Below, piece after piece: positions 27,982 through 35,511 of a DNA stretch of 64,000 nt. A model generated the notes under the pieces. The model saw only the letters and a program-made list of their open reading frames with translations, was not told where the DNA came from and searched no databases. The stretch is taken from contig NZ_JACHXO010000005.1 in the NCBI RefSeq assembly GCF_014192155.1, positions 124,001-188,000 on the forward strand. The letters are read 5' to 3'. Position 1 is the first letter of the stretch. Each line of letters opens with the position of its first letter. The translations under genes were made by a program, and so were the position numbers. The DNA is from Roseateles terrae. GTDB lineage: Bacteria; Pseudomonadota; Gammaproteobacteria; Burkholderiales; Burkholderiaceae_C.

Positions 27982-29160
27982 ATGTCCGATCCCATCGTCA
28001 TCGTGTCCGCCGCCCGCACCCCCATCGGCGGCCTGCTGGGTGATTTCGCCGGGCTGTCCGCCTGGGAACTGGGCGCCGTGGCCATCAAGGCCGCGGTGGA
28101 GCGCGCCGGCATCCCCGGTGACGCGATCAATGAAACCTTCATGGGCAACTGCCTGATGGCCGGTCAGGGCCAGGCGCCCGCACGCCAGGCGGTGCTCAAG
28201 GCCGGGCTGCCGCAGTCGGTGGGCGCGGTGACGCTGTCCAAGATGTGCGGCGCCGGCATGCGCGCCGTCATGTTTGCCCACGACACGCTCAAGGCCGAAA
28301 GCGCCGATGTGCTGGTCGCGGGCGGCATGGAGTCGATGACCAACGCCCCGCACCTGATGTTCGCGCGCAAGGGCGTGAAGTACGGCGCCGCGCAGATGTA
28401 CGACCACATGGCCCTGGACGGCCTGGAAGACGCCTACGAGCGCGGCAAGGCCATGGGCGTGTTCGCCGAGCAGTGCGTCGACAAGTACGCGTTCAGCCGC
28501 GAGGCGCAGGACCAGTTCGCCATCGCCTCCACCGAGCGCAGCAAGCGTGCGAACGAAGACGGCAGCTTCGCCTGGGAAATCGCCCCGGTGACCCTGGCGG
28601 GCAAGGGCGGCGAGACCGTCATTTCGCGCGACGAGCAGCCGTTCAAGGCCAAACTGGACAAGATCCCCACCCTCAAGCCCGCCTTCAAGAAGGACGGCAG
28701 CATCACCGCTGCCACCTCGTCCTCCATCAGCGACGGCGCGGCCGCCCTGGTGCTGATGCGTGAATCCACCGCCCGCGCCCGCGGCCTGACCCCGGTAGCC
28801 CGCATCGTCGGCACCGCGGTGCATGCCAATGCGCCGGAGTGGTTCACCACCGCCCCGGTCGGTGCCATCCAGAAGCTGCTGGCCAAGAACCAGTGGGACG
28901 CCAAGAGTGTGGACCTGTGGGAAGTGAACGAAGCCTTCGCGGCCGTGACCATGGCGGCCATGGCCGAGTTCAAGCTGCCCCACGAGATCGTCAACGTCAA
29001 TGGCGGCGCGGTGGCGCTGGGCCATCCGATCGGAGCCTCCGGCGCCCGCATCCTGGTGACCCTGCTGGGCGCCCTGAAGCATCGCCAGCTCAAGCGGGGC
29101 GTGGCCGCGCTGTGCATCGGTGGTGGTGAAGCCACCGCCGTGGGCGTGGAGCTGATCTGA
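27982..29160 (+). CDS. Acetyl-CoA C-acetyltransferase (thiolase)
   Basis: 392-residue thiolase catalysing condensation or thiolysis of acetoacetyl-CoA. The acyl-accepting Cys is in LSKMCGAGMRAVM (about residue 89). The catalytic His is in NGGAVALGHPIGASG (about 347) and the second Cys in CIGGGEATAV (about 379). The length is standard for the AtoB/PhaA group. An AAGGAGA ribosome site lies just upstream. In leucine degradation it would split acetoacetyl-CoA, the end product, into two acetyl-CoA. The stop codon overlaps the next gene's ATG (ATGA-type, 1 bp). Confidence 0.94.
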   Translation: MSDPIVIVSAARTPIGGLLGDFAGLSAWELGAVAIKAAVERAGIPGDAINETFMGNCLMAGQGQAPARQAVLKAGLPQSVGAVTLSKMCGAGMRAVMFAHDTLKAESADVLVAGGMESMTNAPHLMFARKGVKYGAAQMYDHMALDGLEDAYERGKAMGVFAEQCVDKYAFSREAQDQFAIASTERSKRANEDGSFAWEIAPVTLAGKGGETVISRDEQPFKAKLDKIPTLKPAFKKDGSITAATSSSISDGAAALVLMRESTARARGLTPVARIVGTAVHANAPEWFTTAPVGAIQKLLAKNQWDAKSVDLWEVNEAFAAVTMAAMAEFKLPHEIVNVNGGAVALGHPIGASGARILVTLLGALKHRQLKRGVAALCIGGGEATAVGVELI

Positions 29161-29828
29161 TGACCCAGGTGCTGATCATTGGCGCATCGCGCGGCATCGG
29201 TCTGGAGCTGGTGCGGCAACACCGCGCCTCCGGCGACCAGGTGGTGGCCACCGCCCGCGATGAAGAGAGCCTGCAGCGACTGAGGGCGCTGGGCGCCACT
29301 GCCATCAAGCTGGATGTGTCCGACGTGGCCAGCATCGCCGGCCTGGCCTGGCAGCTGGACGGCTTCCAGTTCAACCGCGTGATGTATGTGGCGGGTCTCT
29401 ACGGGCCGCGCACCATCGGCCTGCAGCCGCCCAGCCAGGCGGACTTCGATGCCGTGATGCACACCAATGTGCTGGGCCCGATGCGGGTGCTGCCGCAACT
29501 GCTGGATGCGCTGGCACCGGATGCCCGCATCGGCATCCTGTCCTCGCGCATGGGTTCGATGACGCTGCGGGCCAATTCGGCCGGCTGGGTCTATCGCGCC
29601 TCCAAGGCGGCCGCCAATTCGGTGATGAAGGACATGGCGCTGGCCCTGGAGGGCCGCGCCCTGTGCGTCAGCCTGCACCCGGGCTGGGTGAAGACCGACA
29701 TGGGCGGCCAGGAGGCCGACATCGATGTGGCCACCAGCGCCGCCAGCCTGCGCCAGGTGCTGGACGGTCTGACGGCTGCCGACAACGGCGCCTTCTTCAA
29801 TTACGACGGCAAGCCGCTGCCCTGGTGA
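29160..29828 (+). CDS. Short-chain dehydrogenase/reductase (SDR)
   Basis: 222-residue NAD(P)-binding oxidoreductase. The Rossmann motif GASRGIG is at residues 8-14. The active-site Tyr-x-x-x-Lys is in GWVYRASKAAANS, preceded by a Ser in GILSSRMGSM. The post-active-site PGWVKTDMGG is typical of classical SDRs. It is translationally coupled to the thiolase (overlap of one base) and followed 12 bp later by an acyl-CoA dehydrogenase. The substrate is unknown; the operon suggests an acyl or hydroxyacyl intermediate, but the short length and YciK/CsgA-like form do not identify one. Confidence 0.88.
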   Translation: MTQVLIIGASRGIGLELVRQHRASGDQVVATARDEESLQRLRALGATAIKLDVSDVASIAGLAWQLDGFQFNRVMYVAGLYGPRTIGLQPPSQADFDAVMHTNVLGPMRVLPQLLDALAPDARIGILSSRMGSMTLRANSAGWVYRASKAAANSVMKDMALALEGRALCVSLHPGWVKTDMGGQEADIDVATSAASLRQVLDGLTAADNGAFFNYDGKPLPW

Positions 29829-29840
29829 GGACGCTGATCC

Positions 29841-30968
29841 ATGTTGCTCTCTGAAGACCATCGCGCCGTCCAGGACGCCGTCCGCGCCTTTGTGCAGGAC
29901 CAGATCACGCCGTTCGCGGCCGACTGGGACAAGACCCATCAGTTCCCCGCCGAAGCCCTCAAGGGCCTGGCGGCGCTGGGCTGCTATGGCGTGGCCGTTC
30001 CCACCGACTACGACGGCGCAGGCCTGGACTACCTCGCGCTGGCGGTGATCCTGGAAGAAATCGCGGCTGGCGACGGCGCCACCTCCACCGTGGTGAGCGT
30101 CAACAACTGCCCGGTGTGCAGCATCCTGATGGCCTTCGGCAACGAAGACCAGAAGGAACGCTTTCTCAAGCCGCTGGCCCGGGGCGACATGCTCGGTGCC
30201 TTCTGCCTGACCGAACCCCATGTGGGCTCGGAAGCCGGAGGCCTGCGGACCACTGCGGTGCGCGACGGCGACGATTACGTGCTGAACGGGGTGAAGCAGT
30301 TCATCACCAGCGGCAAGAACGGCGATGTCGCGATCGTCATGGCGGTGACCGACAAGGCCGCCGGCAAGAAGGGCATCAGCGCCTTCCTGGTGCCCACTCG
30401 CACGCCGGGCTACACCGTGGCGCGGGTCGAGGACAAGATGGGCCAGCATGCCAGCGACACGGCGCAGATCCTCTTCGAGAACTGCCGGGTGCCCGCGGCC
30501 AACCGGCTGGGCGAGGAAGGGCAGGGGCTCAGGATCGCCTTGTCTGGCCTGGAGGGCGGCCGCATCGGCATCGCGTCGCAATCGGTCGGCATGGCGCGAG
30601 CGGCATTTGATGCAGCCTTGAAGTACAGCCGCGAGCGGGTGGCCTTCGGTGTGCCGATCTTCGAGCACCAGGTCATCCAGCACAAGCTGGCCGACATGGC
30701 GACGCAGATCGAAGCCGCGCGTCAGCTGATCTGGCATGCCGCCAGCCTGAAGGATGCCGGCCAGCCCTGTCTGAAGGAAGCGGCGATGGCCAAGCTGTTT
30801 GCCAGCGAAATGGCGGAGAAGGTCTGTTCGGCCGCCATCCAGGTGCATGGCGGCTACGGCTATGTGAGCGACTTCCCGGTGGAGCGCATCTACCGTGATG
30901 TGCGGGTGACTCAGATCTACGAGGGCACCTCGGAGGTTCAGAAGATCCTCATCGGCCGGGCGCTGTGA
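29841..30968 (+). CDS. Acyl-CoA dehydrogenase (short/medium-chain type)
   Basis: 375-residue FAD-dependent enzyme introducing the alpha-beta double bond in acyl-CoA. It shows [17 protein letters not shown] and [17 protein letters not shown]. The C-terminal catalytic Glu is in [16 protein letters not shown] (about residue 361), as in butyryl/short-chain enzymes and unlike the isovaleryl enzyme upstream. A GAGGA precedes the ATG by about 11 bp. It is the last gene of the operon. Plausible substrates are butyryl-CoA or a branched short-chain acyl-CoA; the sequence alone does not settle this. Confidence 0.92.
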   Translation: MLLSEDHRAVQDAVRAFVQDQITPFAADWDKTHQFPAEALKGLAALGCYGVAVPTDYDGAGLDYLALAVILEEIAAGDGATSTVVSVNNCPVCSILMAFGNEDQKERFLKPLARGDMLGAFCLTEPHVGSEAGGLRTTAVRDGDDYVLNGVKQFITSGKNGDVAIVMAVTDKAAGKKGISAFLVPTRTPGYTVARVEDKMGQHASDTAQILFENCRVPAANRLGEEGQGLRIALSGLEGGRIGIASQSVGMARAAFDAALKYSRERVAFGVPIFEHQVIQHKLADMATQIEAARQLIWHAASLKDAGQPCLKEAAMAKLFASEMAEKVCSAAIQVHGGYGYVSDFPVERIYRDVRVTQIYEGTSEVQKILIGRAL

Positions 30969-31037
30969 ACTTGGGCTGAACCTGCTGGAACCGGCGCCGG
31001 GACAGTGCCCGAAGACGGAGGGCCGTCGGCGTCGGAC

Positions 31038-31595
31038 TCAATAGCTGATCGTCACCGTCACCGTGTCGGTGTAGGAGCCCGGCACCACGTTCGCCAGCGA
31101 CGGCAGGCGGCCGTAAACGGTCAGGCTCTGGGCCGTGCCGGTGCCGGTGCCGTTCTTGGCGCTGCTGGACGCGGTGCCGTCGCCCCAGACGGTGGCCCGG
31201 CCGGAATCCAGGTAGAGCTGATAAGCCAGCGTGTCAGAACCGCTTTTCATCGTGCGGCTGGCAAAGTTGCTGGCGCCGCCCGCATTGGCGCCGGCGCTCA
31301 GCGAGACGGTGTAGGGCGTGGTGCTGGAGCAGGTCACCGTGAGGGTGGACGTGGCGTCCAGGGGCGTCGAGACCGACAGGGGATCGATCGCGCTGCCGAA
31401 ATTCAGCGAAGAGCCGGACACCGTACAGGCACTGGTGACCGTGGCGGTCACCGGGAAGGTCGCTGTCACCGGCGTGGCGGCATCGGCCTGACGCGCCAGG
31501 CAGACCAGGCCCAGGCCCACCAGCAGCACCGAGCCTTGCATCAGGCGGGTGGCGAGGGTCGTTGGGCGGTGGCGGGCAGTGCGAACGTTCGACAT
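31038..31595 (-). CDS. Secreted spore-coat-U (SCPU) domain protein, Csu-pilin-like
   Basis: 185-residue exported protein. A signal peptide is visible (LMQGSVLLVGLGLVCLARQADA), followed by a beta-rich SCPU domain with VTATVTSACTVSGSSLNFG near its start and PGSYTDTVTVTISY at the end. Two cysteines can form the conserved disulphide. Such domains occur in chaperone-usher pilins of the Csu type, but no chaperone or usher gene is next to it, so it may be an orphan surface protein. The start ATG at 31595 has AGGGAGC upstream; a longer frame to 31640 lacks one. It converges with the acyl-CoA dehydrogenase gene. Confidence 0.85.
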   Translation of the reverse strand: MSNVRTARHRPTTLATRLMQGSVLLVGLGLVCLARQADAATPVTATFPVTATVTSACTVSGSSLNFGSAIDPLSVSTPLDATSTLTVTCSSTTPYTVSLSAGANAGGASNFASRTMKSGSDTLAYQLYLDSGRATVWGDGTASSSAKNGTGTGTAQSLTVYGRLPSLANVVPGSYTDTVTVTISY

Positions 31596-32176
31596 GAATG
31601 GCTCCCTGTGGATGTCTCGCATCTTCCCGGCGACGGTCACAGGCCAACAGACGGCGCCTTCTCAAGCGCACGTGCGGGGAGTGCGGCGCGCGGTGTAGGC
31701 GGATCACGGACAGGTGTCGGGCAGCGCCGCCCCTGTCCGCAGAAGGGTTGAGGCGGCGCGCCTGCCCGCGAACGTGCTCCGCGAAGGCGCTTTGCGCAGA
31801 GGGGAAGACGGCCCGGTCGAAGGGGCCAGGGCTTGCCATCCGGACTTTCACCGAGCGCGCCACAACCGGTCGGTGCGTGCCAGGACGGCCCCGGGCCGCC
31901 GCCGCCATCGGCCCGTCGATTCCCCCGATTCCAAGCCACTTTCCATGCCGTCGTGATGACGCTGCAGGGAGGATTAGGGAAACAACTACCCCTTCGACCA
32001 GGGGGGAGGTCGCGTTTCCCAAGGCTGGCGATTCGTGAACCTCGTCACACAATCAGCCAGCCCAGGGGCGGGGCAGTCGGACCGCCCATCGGACTCTTGA
32101 CGCGAACCGCATGACGGCGAGCGTGTCTCCAACAGCCGGGGTGGATATCCCACCGCTTTCTCCAGAAGGACCTGCA
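31596..32176. other. Gene-free divergent spacer (581 bp)
   Basis: No credible gene is seen; open frames here have no ribosome site or recognisable product. The region separates the SCPU gene (minus) from the PEP-CTERM gene (plus) and should hold both promoters. It contains two inverted repeats: CGGACAGG (31707-31714) with CCTGTCCG (31732-31739), and a nested structure at 31977-32020 listed separately. Confidence 0.6.
31977..32020. repeat. Nested inverted repeats upstream of the PEP-CTERM gene
   Basis: GGGAAAC (31977-31983) pairs with GTTTCCC (32014-32020), enclosing CCCCT (31989-31993) that pairs with AGGGG (32000-32004). Both arms are perfect. The structure lies about 157 bp before the PEP-CTERM start. 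It could be an operator for a dimeric or tetrameric regulator, or an RNA fold if transcription begins upstream. Confidence 0.45.
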
Positions 32177-32821
32177 ATGTTCAAGCAAGCCTGCGCGGCA
32201 GTGGCGCTGGTGGGTGCCATGGCATCCGCCCACGCCGACGCCACCCTCATCAGCGAGGGATTCGACAACGTCGCCAACCTGCCGTCTTCGGGATGGACCA
32301 TCCTGAATCTGAGTACGCCTGCCGGCCTGACCTCGCCGTGGGTGCAGGGCGATCAGACGATCTTCAACGCCCTGAGCGGCGCGCCGGAGTCCTACATCTC
32401 CAGCAACTACAACAACGCGGGTGCGGGCGGCAATCTGGCCAGCTGGCTGATCACGCCGGTCTTCTCGACCGCCACCGACGTGGTGGTGACCTTCTGGGCC
32501 AAGGCCGATGTGCTGGATGGTTATTTCGACCAGCTGACCTTCGGCCTGCTGGACGCCTCCGGCAATCCGACCAGCCTGGTGCTGGACACCACCGTCACCG
32601 TCAGTGGCGAGTGGGCCAAGTACAGCCTGAACCTGGCGAGCCTGGGCGCTGGCACCAGCGGCCGCTTCGCCATTGAATACACCGGCCTGGCCGACCAGGC
32701 CAACTACGTGGGCGTGGACAACCTGAGCGTGAGCGCCGTGCCGGAACCCGCCAGCATTGCGCTGGCAGGCCTGGGCCTGGTGGGCCTGGTGGCTGTCCGC
32801 CGTCGTCGTTCGGCCCGCTGA
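32177..32821 (+). CDS. PEP-CTERM-anchored secreted protein, choice-of-anchor J type
   Basis: 214-residue exported protein with signal peptide (MFKQACAAVALVGAMASAHA) and a beta-sandwich body (ISEGFDNVANLPSSGWTILN..., WLITPVFSTATDVVVTFWAK) resembling choice-of-anchor J/MAM-like domains. The C-terminal sorting signal is clear: VPEPASIALAGLGLVGLVAV then RRRRSAR. These signals are read by exosortase EpsH/XrtA-type enzymes, which are encoded elsewhere and usually linked to exopolysaccharide. AGAAGGA lies six bases before the ATG. It is followed by a small exported protein and a secreted metallopeptidase on the same strand. Confidence 0.93.
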   Translation: MFKQACAAVALVGAMASAHADATLISEGFDNVANLPSSGWTILNLSTPAGLTSPWVQGDQTIFNALSGAPESYISSNYNNAGAGGNLASWLITPVFSTATDVVVTFWAKADVLDGYFDQLTFGLLDASGNPTSLVLDTTVTVSGEWAKYSLNLASLGAGTSGRFAIEYTGLADQANYVGVDNLSVSAVPEPASIALAGLGLVGLVAVRRRRSAR

Positions 32822-32847
32822 GCGCGCCTTCCTTCCAGGAGCTGAAG

Positions 32848-33297
32848 ATGCTGAATCGAACCTTCTCCCTGACCGCCTTGTGCGCCGCCGCGGCTCTGCT
32901 GCCGCTGGGTGCCTTGGCGGCTGACACATCGGCCGACACCGCTGCCGCCACCGGTCGCCTCGCAGTCACCGAAACCCCGCAGGACACCCTGGTGGTGGTG
33001 CGCGATGCCGAAACCGGCAAGCTGCGTGCGGCGACCAATGAAGAGCGCGATGCCCTGCAATCGCTGCGCGCCAACAAGCGGATGCTGACCTTGCGCGCCG
33101 TGGCCGCCACGCCGCAGCTCAAGCGTCATGCCACCGGCGCCACCGGTGTGCGCCTGACCGATGACATGCAGTCCTACTCGGTCATGGTCCGTCGTGCCGA
33201 CGGCACGCTGGAAGAACAGTGCTTCCCGTCCAAGCAGGAAGCAGACGCCGCCGTTGCCAAGGGCTTCACCGCCAAGGCCGAACTCCCGACCAAGTGA
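32848..33297 (+). CDS. Small exported protein, possible post-PEP-CTERM-1 family
   Basis: 149-residue protein with signal peptide (MLNRTFSLTALCAAAALLPLGALA). The mature part is short and charged: TLVVVRDAETGKLRAATNEE, then LTDDMQSYSVMVRRADGT and a single cysteine in EEQCFPSKQEADAAV. It lies 26 bp after the PEP-CTERM gene and 5 bp before the metallopeptidase. A small family often encoded in such positions is called post-PEP-CTERM-1; the match is from memory of its layout, not verified. The close packing implies joint expression, and a chaperone, inhibitor or carrier role for the peptidase is possible. Confidence 0.75.
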   Translation: MLNRTFSLTALCAAAALLPLGALAADTSADTAAATGRLAVTETPQDTLVVVRDAETGKLRAATNEERDALQSLRANKRMLTLRAVAATPQLKRHATGATGVRLTDDMQSYSVMVRRADGTLEEQCFPSKQEADAAVAKGFTAKAELPTK

Positions 33298-33302
33298 GCA
33301 CC

Positions 33303-34805
33303 ATGGACACACGCATCAAGACCCTCGCCGTGCGCGCCACCCTGCTGGCCGCCCTGTGCGCCGCCGGTGCCAGCCAGGCTGCCACCATCACCATCCAGAG
33401 CCGCGACCCGGCCGGTGTCGGCTTCAATGACCCCACGCCGGTCGCCCCGGTCGGCGGCAACCCCGGCACGACGCTGGGTGAGCAGCGCATGTATGTCTAC
33501 CGCTATGTGGCGGACATCTGGGAAAAGCAGCTGACCACCGACGTGACCATCACCGTCAACGCCGGCTGGGAAGCCCTGACCTGCACGGCCTCCAGCGCCA
33601 CCCTGGGCAGCGCCGGCGCCTGGAACATCTGGCACGACTTCCCCGGCGGCAAGCCCGGCACCTGGTATCCCCAGGCCCTGGCCAACAAGCTGGCCGGCAC
33701 CAACCTGTCGGCCGGTGTGCCCGATGACGGCAGCGGCTTCGGCAATGTGGACATCAAGACCCAGTTCAACGTGAACCTGGGCAAGAGCGATTGCCTGGAC
33801 GGCAGCCCGTTCTACCTGGGCGTGGACGGCAAAGCCGGCGACGCGGTGAACTTTGTCGAAACCCTGCTGCATGAACTGGGCCACGGCCTGGGCTTCTCGG
33901 TGCTGACGGTCTACACCGGCAGCGTCTCGAGCGCCGTCGGCTACCGGCTGAATGCGGACGGCTCGGCCTACCAGGCCAGCGGCGGTCTGCCCAGCGTCTG
34001 GGAACAGTACATGTATGACAACACGGCCGGGAAGACCTGGCTGGACATGACCAGCGCCGAACGCAAGGTCTCCACGACCAACGCGCTGGGCCTGGCCTGG
34101 ATCGGCCCGCAGGCCGTCTCCGGTGCTGCCACCACCCTGACGCCGCTGCCGGTGCTCAAGGTCGCCACCTCGGCACCCGGCTACTCGGGGTTCTACGCCT
34201 ACAACACCGCCTCCTTCGGACCCGCGGTGTCCAGCGGCCTGAGCCTGGGTGCACTGGCAGTGGTGCCGACCGACCTGGTCAACGGCAGCGGTTGCCTGCC
34301 CTTTGATGGGGCCACCAGCACGGCCGTGACGGGCAAGGTTGCGATCATTGATCGCGGCACCTGCGGCTTCGCGGTGAAAGCCAAGAACGCGCAGAACGCC
34401 GGCGCCATTGGCGTGATCATCGCCAACAATACCGGGGGCGCAGCGCCTGGCCTGGGCGGCAGCGATCCGACGGTGGTCATCCCGACCATCAGCGTCTCGC
34501 AGACGGATGGCGCCACGCTGAAGTCCGCGGTGACGGCAGCCGTGGCTTACGGCACCCGCCGGAGCCCGGGCCTGGTCTCCGCCTCGCTGACCACCGACCC
34601 GAGCCGCCGCGCCGGTGCGGATGCCCGCGGCCGTCCGCTGCTCTACACCCCGTCGGTGCTGGCGTCCGGTTCGTCCGTGTCGCACTGGGATGTGTCGGCC
34701 GTGCCCAACCTGCTGATGGAACCCAACATCAATGCCGACCTGGGCACCGTGCTGGTCCCCCCGAAGGACCTGACCTACCCGCTGCTGAAGGACATCGGCT
34801 GGTAA
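33303..34805 (+). CDS. Secreted zinc metallopeptidase with inserted PA domain, leishmanolysin-like
   Basis: 500-residue exported protein with signal peptide (LAVRATLLAALCAAGASQA). The zinc motif HELGHGLGF is at about residues 189-197, but no third His follows at the metzincin spacing (+10 reads Val). A protease-associated (PA) domain occupies about 300-450 (VAIIDRGTCGFAVKAKNAQ, GAIGVIIANN). After it comes SHWDVSAVPNLLMEP (about 459-473), which resembles the distal His and Met-turn of M8 leishmanolysins (HW...LM). So the third ligand is probably His460. It starts 5 bp after the small exported protein and is followed by a terminator-like hairpin. Confidence 0.85.
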   Translation: MDTRIKTLAVRATLLAALCAAGASQAATITIQSRDPAGVGFNDPTPVAPVGGNPGTTLGEQRMYVYRYVADIWEKQLTTDVTITVNAGWEALTCTASSATLGSAGAWNIWHDFPGGKPGTWYPQALANKLAGTNLSAGVPDDGSGFGNVDIKTQFNVNLGKSDCLDGSPFYLGVDGKAGDAVNFVETLLHELGHGLGFSVLTVYTGSVSSAVGYRLNADGSAYQASGGLPSVWEQYMYDNTAGKTWLDMTSAERKVSTTNALGLAWIGPQAVSGAATTLTPLPVLKVATSAPGYSGFYAYNTASFGPAVSSGLSLGALAVVPTDLVNGSGCLPFDGATSTAVTGKVAIIDRGTCGFAVKAKNAQNAGAIGVIIANNTGGAAPGLGGSDPTVVIPTISVSQTDGATLKSAVTAAVAYGTRRSPGLVSASLTTDPSRRAGADARGRPLLYTPSVLASGSSVSHWDVSAVPNLLMEPNINADLGTVLVPPKDLTYPLLKDIGW

Positions 34806-34872
34806 GCCGCTGTTGATCGGCCGCTCCTGCGGCGGCCGACCTTCCGGGTGCTCCCGCAGCACCCGTCTCTCC

Positions 34873-34905
34873 AGGGCCCCGTGCACATGCACCGGGCCCT
34901 TGTTT
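34873..34905 (+). terminator. Probable terminator after the secreted-protein cluster
   Basis: AGGGCCC (34873-34879) pairs with GGGCCCT (34894-34900), with inner GTGC/GCAC around the loop ACAT. TGTTTC follows. The stem is strong and the T-tract is short. The orientation fits the metallopeptidase gene. Confidence 0.65.
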
Positions 34906-35067
34906 CATTGGCGTTCAGCGTACGGATCCCCCGGGGAGGGAGAAGGACGGCCGTGTGTTCGAAAGCCTGTCCGTCGATGCCCTACAGCTGCCTGAGGCAA
35001 CTCGACCTCAGCCGAAACGGCGCGATTCGCATGGCTCCGGAACGCTCAACGCGCGACGATCTCCCCC

Positions 35068-35490
35068 ATGAAAATTGCTGTTGTCGAGGATTCCCTGCCC
35101 GTGCGCCGACTGCTGGTCAAACGCGCGGAACATGAAGCCGGCGTGACCGTGGTCGCGCAGGCCTCCAGCGAAGATGAAGCCGTGGCGGCCGTGATGGCCA
35201 GCCGGCCGGCGGTCGTGCTGCTGGACCTGCATCTGGCCCCGGGCTCGGGTCTGTCCGTGCTCAGCCGGCTGCGCCGTCTGCAGTTCACCGGCCAGGTGTT
35301 CGTGCTCAGCGCGACCGACCGAGGCAGCATCGCCGCCCAGTGCGTCGCCTTGGGCGCCAATGCCTTCTACGACAAAGCCTTTGACTTCGAGCAACTGCTG
35401 CTCGACCTGCGGGATCTGGCGCACCGCACGGCGGCGCAGCTGGGCCTGATGTTCCACGACGTCGCCCACCGTGCCGTGGCCAACGGCTGA
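35068..35490 (+). CDS. Single-domain response regulator (receiver only)
   Basis: 140-residue CheY-like receiver. The acidic pair is in VVEDSLP, the phosphoacceptor Asp in VVLLDLHLAPGSG (about residue 52), and the conserved Lys in FYDKAFDF (about 106). The Thr/Ser switch position falls in VFVLSATDRG. There is no output domain; residues 125-140 are a short helix. It lies 21 bp upstream of a membrane diguanylate cyclase and is probably co-transcribed with it, suggesting control of cyclic di-GMP output or a phosphorelay. No histidine kinase is adjacent. Confidence 0.9.
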   Translation: MKIAVVEDSLPVRRLLVKRAEHEAGVTVVAQASSEDEAVAAVMASRPAVVLLDLHLAPGSGLSVLSRLRRLQFTGQVFVLSATDRGSIAAQCVALGANAFYDKAFDFEQLLLDLRDLAHRTAAQLGLMFHDVAHRAVANG

Positions 35491-35511
35491 CAGGTTTCAA
35501 GGAGACCGTCC

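Noticed and set aside
28434..30848. Minus-strand open frame of 804 codons opposite the thiolase, SDR and dehydrogenase genes
   Set aside because: It spans three intact plus-strand enzyme genes and shows no family features.
31598..32038. Open frame of 146 codons in the SCPU/PEP-CTERM spacer
   Set aside because: No ribosome site, Arg/Pro/Ala-rich product with no similarity to known proteins, and it overlaps the SCPU promoter area.
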